5,869 nucleotides of DNA from Bacillota bacterium (GTDB taxonomy: Bacteria > Bacillota > Clostridia > Acetivibrionales > JAFADI01). The translations under genes were made by a program, and so were the position numbers. This document shows, piece after piece, positions 1 through 5,723 of this stretch (position 1 is the stretch's first letter; each line of letters starts with the position of its first letter). The notes under the pieces were generated by a model. That model saw only the letters and a program-made list of their open reading frames with translations. It searched no databases and had not been told where the DNA came from. The stretch covers positions 1 through 5,869 of the forward strand of contig JAFADI010000187.1 of assembly GCA_023424965.1 (NCBI GenBank). Direction: 5' to 3'.

Positions 1-406
1 CCATAGGCGTCAGAGACAGTTTCCCACGAATAACATCCAGCACCGCCCTTTGTTCAGCGGTGAAGATATTGTCCTTCAGGAACGCGTCAAACTGTGCCTG
101 ATCCCAACAATACACCTGCTCCAGCACCACTGCGTCGCCGCAGGCAAGCAGGAGCTGCAGAAAATCCTTGAAATCTTTTGCCAGCGGATGCACATAATTC
201 TCCGGCGTGTTCATCGGATTGACGGCAAATACTGTCTCTCCAAAGCCATGCACAAAGCAATAATGGATGCCATCCACACCTGCCCAGCCAATTATTTTCG
301 CACCTTTGGGCTCGCAGAAGTAGTTGTTTTGGTTATTGCCAGGCTCCAGCCCGATACAGGAACGGTCAATATTCAGTTGCAGATATCTTTCATAAATCGT
401 TTTCAT
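1..406 (-). CDS. Hypothetical protein, possibly SMI1/KNR4 (SUKH)-like, 3' end outside window
   Basis: This open frame starts at ATG 404-406 on the minus strand and runs 135 codons off the left edge, so the C-terminus is missing. The start begins MKTIYERYLQ and is preceded by GAGG at 412-415 with a 5-base gap, a good ribosome binding site. The product looks soluble and acidic to neutral, with no signal peptide or membrane span. It has an aromatic- and Gly-rich first half (GWAGVDGIHYCFVHGFGETVF, around residues 41-61), an NPMNTP turn, then a helical HPLAKDFKDFLQLLLACGD stretch. The last pattern, a 'Phe-x-x-Phe-Leu-x-x-Leu-Leu' helix after a beta-rich part, resembles SMI1/KNR4-like proteins, but I cannot confirm the family. 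It lies 64 bases downstream of the CPBP protease gene on the same strand, so the two may be co-transcribed. The reading frame is sound; the function is uncertain. Confidence 0.75.
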   Translation of the reverse strand, partial: MKTIYERYLQLNIDRSCIGLEPGNNQNNYFCEPKGAKIIGWAGVDGIHYCFVHGFGETVFAVNPMNTPENYVHPLAKDFKDFLQLLLACGDAVVLEQVYCWDQAQFDAFLKDNIFTAEQRAVLDVIRGKLSLTPM

Positions 407-470
407 AACAACCTCGTTCGTATTTAATGCTATTACCCGGTTAATTGGAATTGGCGAACAAGAATGATGA

Positions 471-1271
471 TTATGCTATCCGCCTGTTCTTTTTGCCGTA
501 TATCACAACAGTTACAATTGAAACAAGAACAATCACAGCATTTGCGGCAATGGTTCCCTCCCAAGTCATAGTCAGGGTGCCAAAGATGGGGGATGCCGCA
601 TTGAACATGGTGTGGAATAATACGCACATAAACACACGGCCCTTTCCGGATATTTTGTAGATTGCCCCGTTGAAAAACCGAAACGCAATGAGTTGAACTG
701 CAAACATCCAAAAGTTAATGAGTCCCTCGCCGTGATTCGTCCCCGGAATGAAGAAAAGAGGGATATGCCATAAAACCCAAATGATTCCAACAAAAACAGA
801 AGATAAAACAAAGCCATATTTTTTGTCAAGCTCAGGCTGCAATATATACATCCAGCCAGCTTCCTCCAAGCCGCCGATAATAAGATTACCAGGCAGGGCA
901 AGGAAGAATGTATAAAATGGAAGCACCATTTCCGTGCGGCCTGAAACTGCAAGATGTATCAAAAAATACAGTGCAAGCCCTGCAACAACGTACAAATAGA
1001 TAGATATATTATTTTTGGCGTAAAAAACAGTTTTCAACCATTCCTTAAAATCTGCTATTTTGTTATTTTTCTTCAGAACGATATATGAAGCAATAGCGGG
1101 CGACAAAATATAGATTGCAAAAGGAATATTCATCCCAAATTGCTGTAACGAGTGAACCCAATTGTGAACCGAATATCCGAATTGCCCAAGAACAATCAAA
1201 GCACCTGACACAAGATAGGCTATGCAAAATGTCAGCATCGTAAATTGTACTATGATTTTTTTGCCTGTCAC
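471..1271 (-). CDS. CPBP family intramembrane glutamic endopeptidase (CAAX protease / abortive-infection type)
   Basis: This 266-residue polytopic membrane protein is of the CPBP (Rce1/CAAX-like, formerly 'Abi') family, whose members cleave substrates within the membrane; some give self-immunity to bacteriocins. Hydrophobic spans lie at roughly 8-30, 50-66, 90-108, 115-133, 153-172, 185-200, 213-228 and 240-258. The three family motifs are recognisable. Motif 1 is GGLEEAGWM (E136, E137), where the usual EExxxR arginine is Met141. Motif 2 is IIWVLWHIP with H169. Motif 3 is FHTMFN with H220 and N224 (HxxxN). The tail is basic (GKKNRR). The start is GTG at 1269-1271: an in-frame stop (TGA) lies four codons upstream, and GAGGT sits about 9-10 bases before the GTG. 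The next ATG (codon 12) has no ribosome binding site. The gene is A+T-rich compared with the oxidoreductase gene to its right. Family assignment is firm; the substrate is unknown. Confidence 0.9.
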   Translation of the reverse strand: MTGKKIIVQFTMLTFCIAYLVSGALIVLGQFGYSVHNWVHSLQQFGMNIPFAIYILSPAIASYIVLKKNNKIADFKEWLKTVFYAKNNISIYLYVVAGLALYFLIHLAVSGRTEMVLPFYTFFLALPGNLIIGGLEEAGWMYILQPELDKKYGFVLSSVFVGIIWVLWHIPLFFIPGTNHGEGLINFWMFAVQLIAFRFFNGAIYKISGKGRVFMCVLFHTMFNAASPIFGTLTMTWEGTIAANAVIVLVSIVTVVIYGKKNRRIA

Positions 1272-1330
1272 GATTTTTTTACCTCACATTTTGCAGTATA
1301 CATTAATTTTGGCGGATGGACGCTTTGACT

Positions 1331-1359
1331 TTTATCACCGAATGTTTGCTTTCTGCCAA
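1331..1359 (-). promoter_or_regulatory. Candidate sigma-A promoter for the CPBP protease gene
   Basis: Read on the minus strand, TTGGCA (1354-1359; 5 of 6 matches to TTGACA) is followed after exactly 17 bases by GATAAA (1331-1336; 4 of 6 matches to TATAAT). Transcription would begin near 1324 and give a leader of about 50 bases before the GTG start. A second possible -10, TATACT at 1295-1300, has a closer match but no convincing -35 at the right distance. Confidence 0.4.
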
Positions 1360-1490
1360 TTCAAAGCTGCGCTCCGCGCAAAATATAAATTTTCTACGTT
1401 TGAATTATATTTCATAAGTGTCCTGAGCTAATTTGTTTTCTACTTCGCAGCTTAACAATTGACTACAATTATACAATTTATGCCAAGACA

Positions 1491-1531
1491 AAGCAAATCC
1501 GGCTTGCACATGCAAACCGGATAGCTTTTTT
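1491..1531 (+). terminator. Intrinsic terminator, first of a tandem pair
   Basis: A long hairpin is formed by AAGC-AA-ATCCGG-C-TTGC, loop ACAT, GCAA-A-CCGGAT-A-GCTT, with small internal mismatches. It is followed directly by a run of six T (1526-1531) on the plus strand. On the minus strand the bases after the stem (TTGTCTTGG) are only weakly T-rich, so it should work mainly for plus-strand transcription, or at best weakly in both directions. No plus-strand gene is visible upstream. Confidence 0.7.
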
Positions 1532-1540
1532 GACACTCTG

Positions 1541-1584
1541 ACCTGCCGGAATGATTTAAGATTACCCGGCAGGTTTTTATTTAT
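1541..1584 (+). terminator. Intrinsic terminator, second of a tandem pair
   Basis: A perfect 9-base-pair stem, ACCTGCCGG (1541-1549) with CCGGCAGGT (1566-1574), encloses a 16-base loop and is followed by TTTTATTTAT on the plus strand. On the minus strand the stem is preceded by the A-run and followed by CAGAGTG, which is not a terminator tail. It lies only 12 bases from the end of the oxidoreductase gene, and ends against it as a convergent neighbour's terminator would. Confidence 0.7.
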
Positions 1585-1595
1585 CAATTGATGTG

Positions 1596-2933
1596 TTATA
1601 AAATTGCTCCGTCCTTTATGAGACGGGCCCGCAGTTCACCGGTGCCAATGCTGCGGGGAGCGGCCTTTTGAGCGGCGGACATGGCTGCGGCAGTACCCGC
1701 CGCCTGCCCGGTGGCCATGCAGGAGGGCATGATGCGGATGGAGGCAAGAGCTTCATGGGTTGTTGAAACACATCTTCCGGCGACCAGCAGGCCGTCTAAT
1801 GTTGCAGGCACGAGACAGCGGTAGGGAATGTCGTAGCTTGCGTCGGGACTCTGGATTGCCGTGGAGGTCCAGCCTTTTCCCCTGGGGTCGTGGATATCGA
1901 TGCAGTAACCGTTCTTTCCGACACCGTCCTCAAATTTTCTGCCGGATACCACGTCGTCTCCCGTCAGGGTATATACGCCGGTAATTCTGCGGGTTTCCCT
2001 GACGCCGATGCTGTTTTGCACAGCTCCGATATAAGCTTTTTCAAACCCTGGAACATTTTTATTCAGAAAACGCAGAATGCTTTTCATCTGGCGCCGTCCT
2101 TCCATCTCGGCGGCCGTCAATTGCCACGGGTCGGTACCGTCCTTTCCCGCCACGCGCACCGTATTGACATAGGTCAGCTCGTTGTGCCGCAGGGTGCCCG
2201 CCCAGAGATTGTGGTCGGGATGGTCAAAGATGCCCTCTTTTTCGAGGATGTCATTCCAGCGGCTCAACGTGCCGTTGATGTGGACATTATAAGTTTCATC
2301 CGTCCCCTTGGGCCGGGTGACGATCGGTGAGCGGTCGAAGAGACCGGTGGCGGTCTTGACATCGACATTTACCAGCCGGAATAAAAGGGACATGGCCTGC
2401 ATCAGGCCGTCTTCAGGACGGCCCTTTTCGAAATCCGCCCCTGCAAAAGCGGCGGTATCTCCGTCGCCGGTGGCGTCCACAAAGCAATCCGCAGAAAACT
2501 CACTAATACCGGCTTTATTGGCGACAAAAACGGATGCCAACGTGTTATCTTGAATCTGTGCCTTGCAGACAAAGCTGTTATAAAGGATGGAGCAGCCTGC
2601 CTCCAGCAGCATTTCTTCCCCACAGATTTTGACCCATTCCGGATCGATCATTGTAATGGAGTTCAGATGTCCATTGCCTGTCCGGATATGGCCAAGGGAG
2701 GCTTCTTCCCTGCTGAGGCGCCGCATCAATTCCTCGGCTGCGCCAGCGATCAGCTGCTCCCCGGTGCTGCTGAAAAAATCGATGTAGGGAAGGCCTGAAG
2801 CGGCACAGCCGCCGAGAAAGGAATTCTTTTCTATGATAAGCGTGGATGCTCCCGCCCGTGCAGCGGAAACCGCCGCTGCCATGCCGGCAGGTCCTCCCCC
2901 TGTTACGATTACATCATATTTCTTTCTATCCAT
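1596..2933 (-). CDS. FAD-dependent oxidoreductase (FAD_oxidored family)
   Basis: This 445-residue soluble flavoprotein should bind FAD and carry out a redox step on an unknown small molecule in the cytoplasm. The N-terminal Rossmann unit covers residues 6-36: GGGPAG (12-17, GxGxxG pattern) and an acidic E35 at the end of the second strand for the ribose. FLGGCAASG (39-47) follows as the flavin loop. DATGDGD (153-159) is the second FAD-contact motif seen in this family. GVRETRR (310-316) and the C-terminal DGLLVAGRCVSTTHEALASI (380-399), then GQAAGTAAA, are typical of FAD_oxidored proteins. No clustered cysteines for an iron-sulphur centre are visible, so it is not a full HdrA-type subunit. 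The start is ATG 2931-2933, with AGGAGG at 2944-2949 and a 10-base gap. The gene is G+C-rich compared with the protease gene. It is divergent from a sugar ABC importer operon, suggesting but not proving a role in using the imported compound. Confidence 0.9.
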   Translation of the reverse strand: MDRKKYDVIVTGGGPAGMAAAVSAARAGASTLIIEKNSFLGGCAASGLPYIDFFSSTGEQLIAGAAEELMRRLSREEASLGHIRTGNGHLNSITMIDPEWVKICGEEMLLEAGCSILYNSFVCKAQIQDNTLASVFVANKAGISEFSADCFVDATGDGDTAAFAGADFEKGRPEDGLMQAMSLLFRLVNVDVKTATGLFDRSPIVTRPKGTDETYNVHINGTLSRWNDILEKEGIFDHPDHNLWAGTLRHNELTYVNTVRVAGKDGTDPWQLTAAEMEGRRQMKSILRFLNKNVPGFEKAYIGAVQNSIGVRETRRITGVYTLTGDDVVSGRKFEDGVGKNGYCIDIHDPRGKGWTSTAIQSPDASYDIPYRCLVPATLDGLLVAGRCVSTTHEALASIRIMPSCMATGQAAGTAAAMSAAQKAAPRSIGTGELRARLIKDGAIL

Positions 2934-2973
2934 GCTGGATAAACCTCCTCACGACTTATTAGACTATAGCCTG

Positions 2974-3002
2974 AGTGTAGTAAACCGGGGGTTTCAAGTC
3001 AA
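2974..3002 (-). promoter_or_regulatory. Promoter of the oxidoreductase gene with dyad in the spacer
   Basis: On the minus strand TTGACT (2997-3002; 5 of 6 matches) and TACACT (2974-2979; 4 of 6) are separated by exactly 17 bases. Transcription would start near 2967 and give a leader of about 34 bases. The spacer holds an inverted repeat, AAACC-GGG-GGTTT (plus strand 2982-2994), placed where a repressor or activator could bind between the -35 and -10 boxes. The regulator is not in the window. Confidence 0.55.
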
Positions 3003-3051
3003 TGGGACTGCCAAAAGCTCAAAGGATTTTGATAAATTTAAAAGAATAATA

Positions 3052-3081
3052 TAGAAAGGACAAATGACAATGTGCTATAAT
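3052..3081 (+). promoter_or_regulatory. Candidate extended -10 promoter, plus strand
   Basis: TGCTATAAT (3073-3081) is a perfect extended -10 element. TAGAAA (3052-3057) matches 4 of 6 bases of a -35 box with an 18-base spacer. Transcription would begin near 3088, only about 20 bases before the terminator stem at 3107, so initiation here would give an RNA of about 45-50 bases unless the terminator is read through into the importer operon. Confidence 0.4.
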
Positions 3082-3105
3082 CTTTTCGAACCTTTCATCT
3101 TATTT

Positions 3106-3135
3106 AGCCTCCTTTTGACGGAGGTCTTTTTTTTT
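3106..3135 (+). terminator. Intrinsic terminator, plus strand
   Basis: GCCTCC (3107-3112) pairs with GGAGGT (3120-3125, including one G-T pair) around a 7-base loop and is followed by C and nine T. The tail makes this clearly a plus-strand terminator. There is no plus-strand coding region upstream; the gene to the left is on the minus strand and starts at 2933. It could insulate the importer operon from upstream read-through or end a very short RNA. Confidence 0.75.
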
Positions 3136-3208
3136 GCCAATATTTCACACCTAAAAATAATTAAGTAAAAGGTAAAAAAAGTAGAATGCCCACGGAGATA
3201 ATCTGTTT

Positions 3209-3214
3209 TATAAT
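3209..3214 (+). promoter_or_regulatory. Probable -10 box of the ABC importer operon
   Basis: A perfect TATAAT lies downstream of a long A-rich stretch (3150-3185) that could act as an UP-like element. No good -35 is present; the best at 16 bases spacing, TGCCCA (3187-3192), matches only 3 of 6. This suggests dependence on an activator or an alternative -35 contact. Transcription would begin near 3221, giving a leader of roughly 120 bases. Confidence 0.5.
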
Positions 3215-3280
3215 AAAGTCAGTAAGAGACAACTTGAAGGGTATTGGCCTGAAGAGTCATACAAAATGCAATAAGTGTGA

Positions 3281-3301
3281 GACCCTCCGACGTCAGGGGT
3301 C
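3281..3301 (+). promoter_or_regulatory. Dyad in the importer leader
   Basis: GACCCT (3281-3286) faces AGGGGTC (3295-3301) around CCGACGTC, forming an imperfect inverted repeat 42 bases before the start of the binding-protein gene. It could be an operator or an RNA hairpin in the leader. There is no U-tract after it, so it is not a terminator. Its role is unknown. Confidence 0.35.
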
Positions 3302-3328
3302 AAACATTTATGATAGAAAAACATCATA

Positions 3329-3334
3329 AGGAGG
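3329..3334 (+). promoter_or_regulatory. Ribosome binding site fixing the TTG start of the binding protein
   Basis: AGGAGG within AAGGAGGAG lies 8 bases before TTG 3343-3345. This decides the start: the frame stays open upstream to a GTG at 3277 and an ATG at 3310, but those codons have no ribosome binding site and would put a charged 11-22 residue extension in front of the signal peptide. Confidence 0.85.
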
Positions 3335-3342
3335 AGTTAGTT

Positions 3343-4698
3343 TTGAAAAGGATAATTGCCTTATTGCTGGTGTGTGTTTTCATGGTATCGATGGTTTTAG
3401 CGGGCTGCGGATCCAAGAGCGAGCCTGCTCCTGCGGCTAAGGAAGAACCCAAGCAGGGAGAAGAGAAGAAGGAAGAACCCAAAAAAGAAGCTGCGAAGAA
3501 AACGACTTTGAATTTCTGGACATTCCAGGAATTACATAAGGGCTTTATGGATGATGCTGTTGCCAGCTGGAACAAAGCAAATCCGGACAGGGAAATTGAG
3601 TTAAAGACAGATGTATATCCCTACGATGAAAACCACAACAAGCTGCTGATCGCATTGCAGTCCGGCACAGGCGCTCCTGACATCGCCGACATAGAAATCA
3701 GCAAGTTCCCCAACTTTCTCAAAGGCAGCAAGCCTGGATTGGCTGAACTTAACAGCGTAGTGGATCCCATTAAAGACAAGCTCATCATGGGAAGAATGGA
3801 CAACTATGCAAAAGACGGAAAGTACTACGGTGTGGACTACCATGTAGGAGCACAGGTTATATACTATAACACCGAAATTCTCGGCAAGGCTGGCGTAAAT
3901 CCTGATGATATCAAGACCTGGGATGACTATGTAGCAGCCGGTAAGAAAGTTGTAGCAGCCACCGGAAAGCCCATGACCACTCTTGAAGTGACGGAGCACT
4001 GGTCCTACTATCCTCTGATTACCATGCAGGGGTCGGATTTCCTTGACAAGTCGGGAGCCCCCCAGTTGGATAATGAAGTAAACATCAAAACACTGCAGTT
4101 CTTAAAGGATATGCTTTACAAGGATAAGATAGCGGTCCCGGCCCCCGGCGGCTTCCATCATGCGGAAGAGTACTGGGCGTGGATGAACAAGGGAAATGCC
4201 GCTTCCGTGTGGATGCCGATGTGGTACATGGGCAGATTCACCCAGTATATGCCTGACCTCAAAGGCAAGATCGTCATCAGGCCGATGCCTGTATTCCCCA
4301 ATGGCAAGAAATCAGCAGGTATGGGCGGTACCGGAACAGCTGTTACCGTTCAAAGCAAGAACGTTGAGCTGGCAAAAGAGTTCCTGGCATTTGCCAAGCT
4401 TTCCAAGGAAGGCAGCATCAAGACCTGGACCATCCTCGGATTTGATCCTATCAGGGCGGATGCATGGAGCGATCCGGCAATGGCGGCTGACAACCAGTAC
4501 ACCCAGTACTTTGGAAAAGACATTTTCAGTACGCTTACATCCATCGTTGGTGATGTGGGTGCCATCAATGTGGGAGAAAAGTTCCCGACCGCCGTATCAC
4601 TTGTTCAGAAGAACGTAGTATTCAAAGCTTTGAAAGAACAGAGCCAGACCCCTGAAGAAGCATTGAAGGCTGCAAACGAAGAGCTTAAGAGCAAATAA
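3343..4698 (+). CDS. Sugar ABC transporter solute-binding lipoprotein (CUT1-type, family 1)
   Basis: This 451-residue extracellular lipoprotein captures a sugar or oligosaccharide for the ABC importer encoded downstream. With the TTG start the protein begins MKRIIALLL, followed by a hydrophobic segment and the lipobox VLAGC, with Cys22 as the lipid-anchored residue. A low-complexity Ala/Pro/Lys/Glu linker follows (about 24-53). The mature fold starts at about 54 with TTLNFWTFQE, a pattern typical of family 1 binding proteins, and continues with further family-type stretches: SGTGAPDIADIE, KYYGVDYHVGAQVIYYNTEI and VNPDDIKTWDDYVAAGKKV. A late GMGGTGTAVTVQSKNVELAKEF stretch, containing the conserved 'Gly-Gly-x-Gly...' region, matches the family's second lobe. 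Many Trp and Tyr residues (for example EYWAWMNKG, WMPMWYMGRF) suit stacking against sugar rings. The length is normal. The exact ligand cannot be read from the sequence. Confidence 0.92.
   Translation: MKRIIALLLVCVFMVSMVLAGCGSKSEPAPAAKEEPKQGEEKKEEPKKEAAKKTTLNFWTFQELHKGFMDDAVASWNKANPDREIELKTDVYPYDENHNKLLIALQSGTGAPDIADIEISKFPNFLKGSKPGLAELNSVVDPIKDKLIMGRMDNYAKDGKYYGVDYHVGAQVIYYNTEILGKAGVNPDDIKTWDDYVAAGKKVVAATGKPMTTLEVTEHWSYYPLITMQGSDFLDKSGAPQLDNEVNIKTLQFLKDMLYKDKIAVPAPGGFHHAEEYWAWMNKGNAASVWMPMWYMGRFTQYMPDLKGKIVIRPMPVFPNGKKSAGMGGTGTAVTVQSKNVELAKEFLAFAKLSKEGSIKTWTILGFDPIRADAWSDPAMAADNQYTQYFGKDIFSTLTSIVGDVGAINVGEKFPTAVSLVQKNVVFKALKEQSQTPEEALKAANEELKSK
3439..3482 (+). repeat. 14-base direct repeat encoding the Lys/Glu/Pro linker
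   Basis: AAGGAAGAACCCAA occurs at 3439-3452 and again at 3469-3482, an in-frame 30-base period that encodes KEEPK twice in the spacer between the lipid anchor and the folded domain of the binding protein. Such in-frame repeats can change linker length by slippage without breaking the protein. Confidence 0.8.
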
Positions 4699-4722
4699 AG
4701 TTTATAATAACCATTTAAGAGT

Positions 4723-4756
4723 AAAAGATTCAACTGGAACTCTGGTTGAATCTTTT
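4723..4756 (+). terminator. Intercistronic hairpin between binding protein and permease
   Basis: A perfect 12-base-pair stem, AAAAGATTCAAC (4723-4734) with GTTGAATCTTTT (4745-4756), encloses a 10-base loop. It lies 24 bases after the stop codon of the binding protein and 23 bases before the permease start. The A-rich left arm and T-ending right arm look like a terminator, but only GCTTT follows, so partial termination or protection of the upstream message is more likely than full stop. This would give more binding protein than permease, as is usual for these importers. Confidence 0.65.
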
Positions 4757-4779
4757 GCTTTAAAAAAGGAGGTCATGAG

Positions 4780-5721
4780 ATGTCTGTTGACGTTGCGAGA
4801 ACTCCAGGACTTCAACAAAACAAAGTCAGAGGAAAGTTCCGTTTAACTCAGGAAAAGGTTGCACCTTATATTTTTGTGCTGCCCTTCATAGTTTCATTTT
4901 TGGTATTCTTTTTATACCCCATCATATCCACAAGCATCATGAGCTTTCAGGAAATCCTGGGGCCTGAAGATGTGAAGTTCATAGGCATTAAGAATTACGC
5001 CAACCTATTGAACGGACATTTTTACAATGCACTTTTGGTAACGACGAAGTATACTTTCTGGACCATTCTTGTTCTGATACCCCTTCCCGTGCTGCTTGCG
5101 GTGCTTTTAAACAGCAAGCTGACCATTGGCAGCAATTTTTTCCGATCTGCATTTTTCATTCCCGCCTTAACCTCTGTCATCATCGCGGGACTTTTTTTCA
5201 GGCTGGCCTTTGGGGAGCAGGAAACCACGCTGGTGAATGCAATTTTGGGAGTTATCGGCATACCAAAAAGGACCTGGCTCCAGGAAGCAAATACGGCAAT
5301 GTTTGCCATGGTCATCCTGTGTACCTGGAGATGGCTGGGAGTGAACATAATCTACTTCCTGTCCGGACTGCAGGGAATTCCGGCGGAGCAATACGAGTCG
5401 GCGTCAATCGACGGTGCCAATGCCTGGCAGAAATTCCTCAGCATTACCCTTCCCGGTCTTAAGCCGGTAATCATATACGTGGTTACCATCAGCGTATATG
5501 GCGGTTATTCCATGTTTGCAGAGTCCTATACAATCTTTGCAGGTCCGCGTTCACCGGGGGATATCGGGTTGACCCTGGTAAACTACATCTACCAGCAGGG
5601 CTTTAACGAGAATAATCTTGGATTCGGTTCGGCCGTTGGTATCACGCTTCTGGGCATTGTGATGGTCGTCAATCTTATTCAGCTGACACTGACAGGCTTT
5701 TTTAAGAAGGAGAGTGATTAA
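4780..5721 (+). CDS. Sugar ABC transporter permease, MalF/UgpA-like (CUT1)
   Basis: This 313-residue inner-membrane subunit forms half of the transport channel. About six spans are visible, roughly at 29-50, 88-110, 121-143, 172-195, 226-248 and 283-306, after a short charged N-terminus. The cytoplasmic EAA loop that contacts the ATPase is clear: EQYESASIDGANAWQKFLSI ending in TLP (about 203-225), matching the EAAxxDGAxxxxxFxxIxLP pattern, with Ser208 next to the usual Ala. Other family marks are FRSAFFIPAL (121-130) and FIGIKNYANLL (67-77). The start is ATG 4780-4782 with AGGAGG at 4767-4772 and a 7-base gap; the ATG at 4775 is out of frame. The length is normal for the MalF-like CUT1 subunits lacking the extra MalF periplasmic domain. 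It follows the binding protein after a hairpin and is followed 2 bases later by the second permease. Confidence 0.93.
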   Translation: MSVDVARTPGLQQNKVRGKFRLTQEKVAPYIFVLPFIVSFLVFFLYPIISTSIMSFQEILGPEDVKFIGIKNYANLLNGHFYNALLVTTKYTFWTILVLIPLPVLLAVLLNSKLTIGSNFFRSAFFIPALTSVIIAGLFFRLAFGEQETTLVNAILGVIGIPKRTWLQEANTAMFAMVILCTWRWLGVNIIYFLSGLQGIPAEQYESASIDGANAWQKFLSITLPGLKPVIIYVVTISVYGGYSMFAESYTIFAGPRSPGDIGLTLVNYIYQQGFNENNLGFGSAVGITLLGIVMVVNLIQLTLTGFFKKESD

Positions 5722-5723
5722 GG

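Larger units (their letters stand above)
1272..1595. other. Intergenic region between protease and oxidoreductase genes
   Basis: These 324 bases hold no supported gene. The left part (to about 1360) carries the protease leader and promoter. Positions 1360-1490 are A+T-rich with no recognised element. Positions 1491-1584 hold two tandem terminator-like hairpins oriented for plus-strand transcription, although both flanking genes are on the minus strand. Open frames here (for example a 60-codon minus frame over both hairpins) lack a ribosome binding site and look accidental. Confidence 0.6.
2934..3342. other. Divergent intergenic region between oxidoreductase and ABC importer operon
   Basis: These 409 bases hold no supported gene. 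From left to right they contain the ribosome binding site and promoter of the oxidoreductase (2944-3002), a plain stretch, a plus-strand extended -10 promoter followed at once by a strong terminator (3052-3135), an A-rich stretch (3150-3185), a perfect TATAAT box (3209-3214), and a leader of about 120 bases with a GACCC/GGGTC dyad (3281-3301) and a strong ribosome binding site. I recognise no named riboswitch class and no clear CcpA cre site. Confidence 0.6.

Noticed and set aside
433..444. Near-palindrome TTACCCGGTTAA in the gap between the protease and the small protein gene
   Set aside because: It is short and imperfect at the centre region with no T-rich tail, so it supports neither a terminator nor an operator call.
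1459..1487. TTGACT at 1459-1464 as a plus-strand -35 box that might drive an RNA ending at the tandem terminators
   Set aside because: No acceptable -10 box lies 16-18 bases downstream; the sequence there is GCCAAG, so the promoter is not supported.
1405..1587. A 60-codon minus-strand frame downstream of the oxidoreductase gene
   Set aside because: It has a weak start without a ribosome binding site and its sequence is made largely of the two terminator hairpins.
1890..2330. A 146-codon plus-strand frame opposite the oxidoreductase gene
   Set aside because: It is an antisense shadow of a G+C-rich gene with clear FAD motifs, has no family-like motif and no convincing ribosome binding site.
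3064..3168. A 34-codon plus-strand frame (ATG 3064) with AGGA just upstream and a hydrophobic product, a possible leader peptide
   Set aside because: It overlaps the extended -10 box and runs straight through the terminator stem and T-tract, so its Phe/Leu-rich content comes from the terminator itself. The proposed transcript start near 3088 would also leave out its start codon.
3277..3342. Upstream extension of the binding-protein gene to GTG 3277 or ATG 3310
   Set aside because: Those starts lack a ribosome binding site and would bury the lipoprotein signal peptide behind a charged extension, whereas TTG 3343 has an ideal AGGAGG 8 bases upstream.
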